Below, in pieces: positions 10,396-11,172 of a stretch of 11,172 nt of DNA. The notes under the pieces were generated by a model. It was given only the letters and a program-made list of their open reading frames with translations, made no database searches and was not told the origin of the DNA. Position 1 is the first letter of the stretch. Every line of letters starts with the position of its first letter. Source of the DNA: Thoreauomyces humboldtii (lineage: Eukaryota; Chytridiomycota; Chytridiomycetes; Spizellomycetales; Powellomycetaceae); NCBI GenBank assembly GCA_027596035.1, contig JADGJA010000759.1, forward strand, positions 1 to 11,172. The letters run 5' to 3'. Position numbers and translations under genes: made by a program.

Positions 10396-10819
10396 CGACT
10401 GGCTGCCAGCCTCAGCTCAAAGTGTGAACAATGATACAAGCACCTTTTCCCCGGGCACATTGTGATTCGCTCTCCTTTCCAAAAGCTCTTCCAGCAAAGC
10501 TCCTGGAAGACTAATGAAAAGCAACGAGCAAAGAGCTCCTCGGTGAGTGCCAAAAGAGGTCTGTCGAAAACACGCAAGGAAGTCCGACCCAAGCAGACGG
10601 ATTCCCAGATGTCCTCAACTGCACCACACACTTTCGCACCTCAAAACAACCCACGTCCTGCCAACAGACCGCTGCAGTTCAGTGACCCCAGCTTCACTGA
10701 ACGATTCACCGAGTCCTTGTTCCGAGCAATCCACGTACCCTGTTCATAAACCACTTTCAGCTTAAACGATCCATCGACGGGGTCGGAAGCGCAGGACTTA
10801 CCTCTCATCGATTTTCCAT
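10396..10819. promoter_or_regulatory. intergenic region: LIG4 3' flank and TAF5 promoter/5' UTR
   Basis: These 424 bp contain no gene that I can support. Open frames here are not family-like and change with no codon signature. The stretch holds the LIG4 3' UTR (AATGATACAAG near 10429 is a loose 3'-end candidate) and the TAF5 upstream region. The only distinct structure is a perfect 9-nt inverted repeat at 10677-10702. Confidence 0.45.
10677..10702. repeat. perfect 9-nt inverted repeat upstream of TAF5
   Basis: GTTCAGTGA (10677-10685) and TCACTGAAC (10694-10702) are exact reverse complements separated by 8 nt. The centre lies about 130 nt upstream of the TAF5 ATG, a plausible place for a dimeric regulator site or a 5' UTR hairpin. 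No specific regulator is recognised. Confidence 0.65.
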
Positions 10820-11172
10820 ATGGCTCAGCAGCAGGACAACCCGGATCGACTTGTGGCTGCATACCTGAAGGGTCGCGGTTATAAGCAAACTGAGACTGCT
10901 TTCCGCAAGGAGGCCGAGGTTCCGCACGCTGCCACTTCAACGTACGGTGGTCGGGCGGGAGGAGAGGCATCCGTGCCTGACTTCATCCTCTTTTACAACG
11001 AGAATGAGAGCAGCAATCCCAATGCATATCAACGGTCTTACGAGCGCCTACGAAAATGGGTCGATGATTCTATTGATGTCTACAAGTTCGAGCTGCGAAG
11101 AATCCTTTTCCCTGTCTTTGTTCACGCCTACCTAGATCTCGTCGAGCGCGGCCTCCGAGACTCGGCCAAAGC
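10820..11172 (+). CDS. TAF5: TAF5, transcription initiation factor TFIID subunit 5 (N-terminal part; truncated by window end)
   Basis: TAF5 is a core scaffold subunit of TFIID (and of SAGA in many fungi) and acts in the nucleus at RNA polymerase II promoters. The ATG at 10820 opens a frame that stays open to the window end, giving 117 codons plus two bases. Residues about 8-35 (DRLVAAYLKGRGYKQTETAF) look like a LisH dimerisation motif. From about residue 53 (DFILFYNE) the TAF5 N-terminal helical domain begins, with the characteristic SYERLRKWVDDSIDVYKFEL, RILFPVFVHAYLDLVERG. The WD40 repeats expected at the C-terminus lie outside the window. No intron is needed in the visible part. Other LisH/WD40 proteins are excluded by the strong YKFEL-RRILFPVFVH signature. 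Confidence 0.92.
   Translation, partial: MAQQQDNPDRLVAAYLKGRGYKQTETAFRKEAEVPHAATSTYGGRAGGEASVPDFILFYNENESSNPNAYQRSYERLRKWVDDSIDVYKFELRRILFPVFVHAYLDLVERGLRDSAK

Noticed and set aside
10462..10749. 95-codon plus-strand open frame between LIG4 and TAF5
   Set aside because: It has no recognisable domain, a Ser/Pro/Arg-rich composition typical of random GC-rich DNA, and overlaps another frame of similar length. It is better explained as UTR and promoter.

Overview
This window looks like nuclear DNA from a filamentous or yeast-like fungus, most likely a basidiomycete. Housekeeping genes are split by many short GT-AG introns (mostly 52-81 nt). The branch-site-like CTRAY/TTAAC motifs, the GC-rich codon use and the tight gene spacing also fit. 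No bacterial operon, IS element, CRISPR array, rRNA or tRNA was seen. The species cannot be named from the sequence alone.

Layout, left to right. (1) 133-927, plus strand: ribosomal protein L26 (uL24), five exons, the last holding only the stop codon. (2) 928-1664: a long upstream region with short tandem repeats and a (TCC)9 tract. (3) 1665-3745, plus strand: a protein I do not recognise, with two zinc-finger-like Cys/His clusters, an AT-hook and three copies of a 14-residue motif (core PRHDGPNARVWH) in a Pro-rich linker, ending in an unassigned helical-looking domain. (4) 3906-6414, minus strand and convergent with the previous gene: mitochondrial delta-1-pyrroline-5-carboxylate dehydrogenase (PUT2/ALDH4A1 type), 11 exons. 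(5) 6415-6854: a divergent promoter region rich in purine tracts. (6) 6855-10395, plus strand: DNA ligase IV, eight exons including a proposed 15-nt micro-exon. (7) 10396-10819: intergenic. (8) 10820 to the window end, plus strand: the start of TAF5, a TFIID/SAGA-type subunit, cut by the window edge.

The genes are functionally unrelated: translation, proline catabolism, non-homologous end joining and RNA polymerase II transcription. This is ordinary core-genome synteny rather than a cluster. The most unusual item is the unrecognised zinc-finger/AT-hook gene with its triplicated peptide motif. The next most interesting are gene-structure oddities: a 35-nt intron, a 15-nt micro-exon, a stop-codon-only exon, several stop-free 3n introns and a strong hairpin inside an RPL26 intron. 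Splice models were made by eye from reading frame, GT/AG sites and remembered family alignment, so exon edges need RNA evidence.
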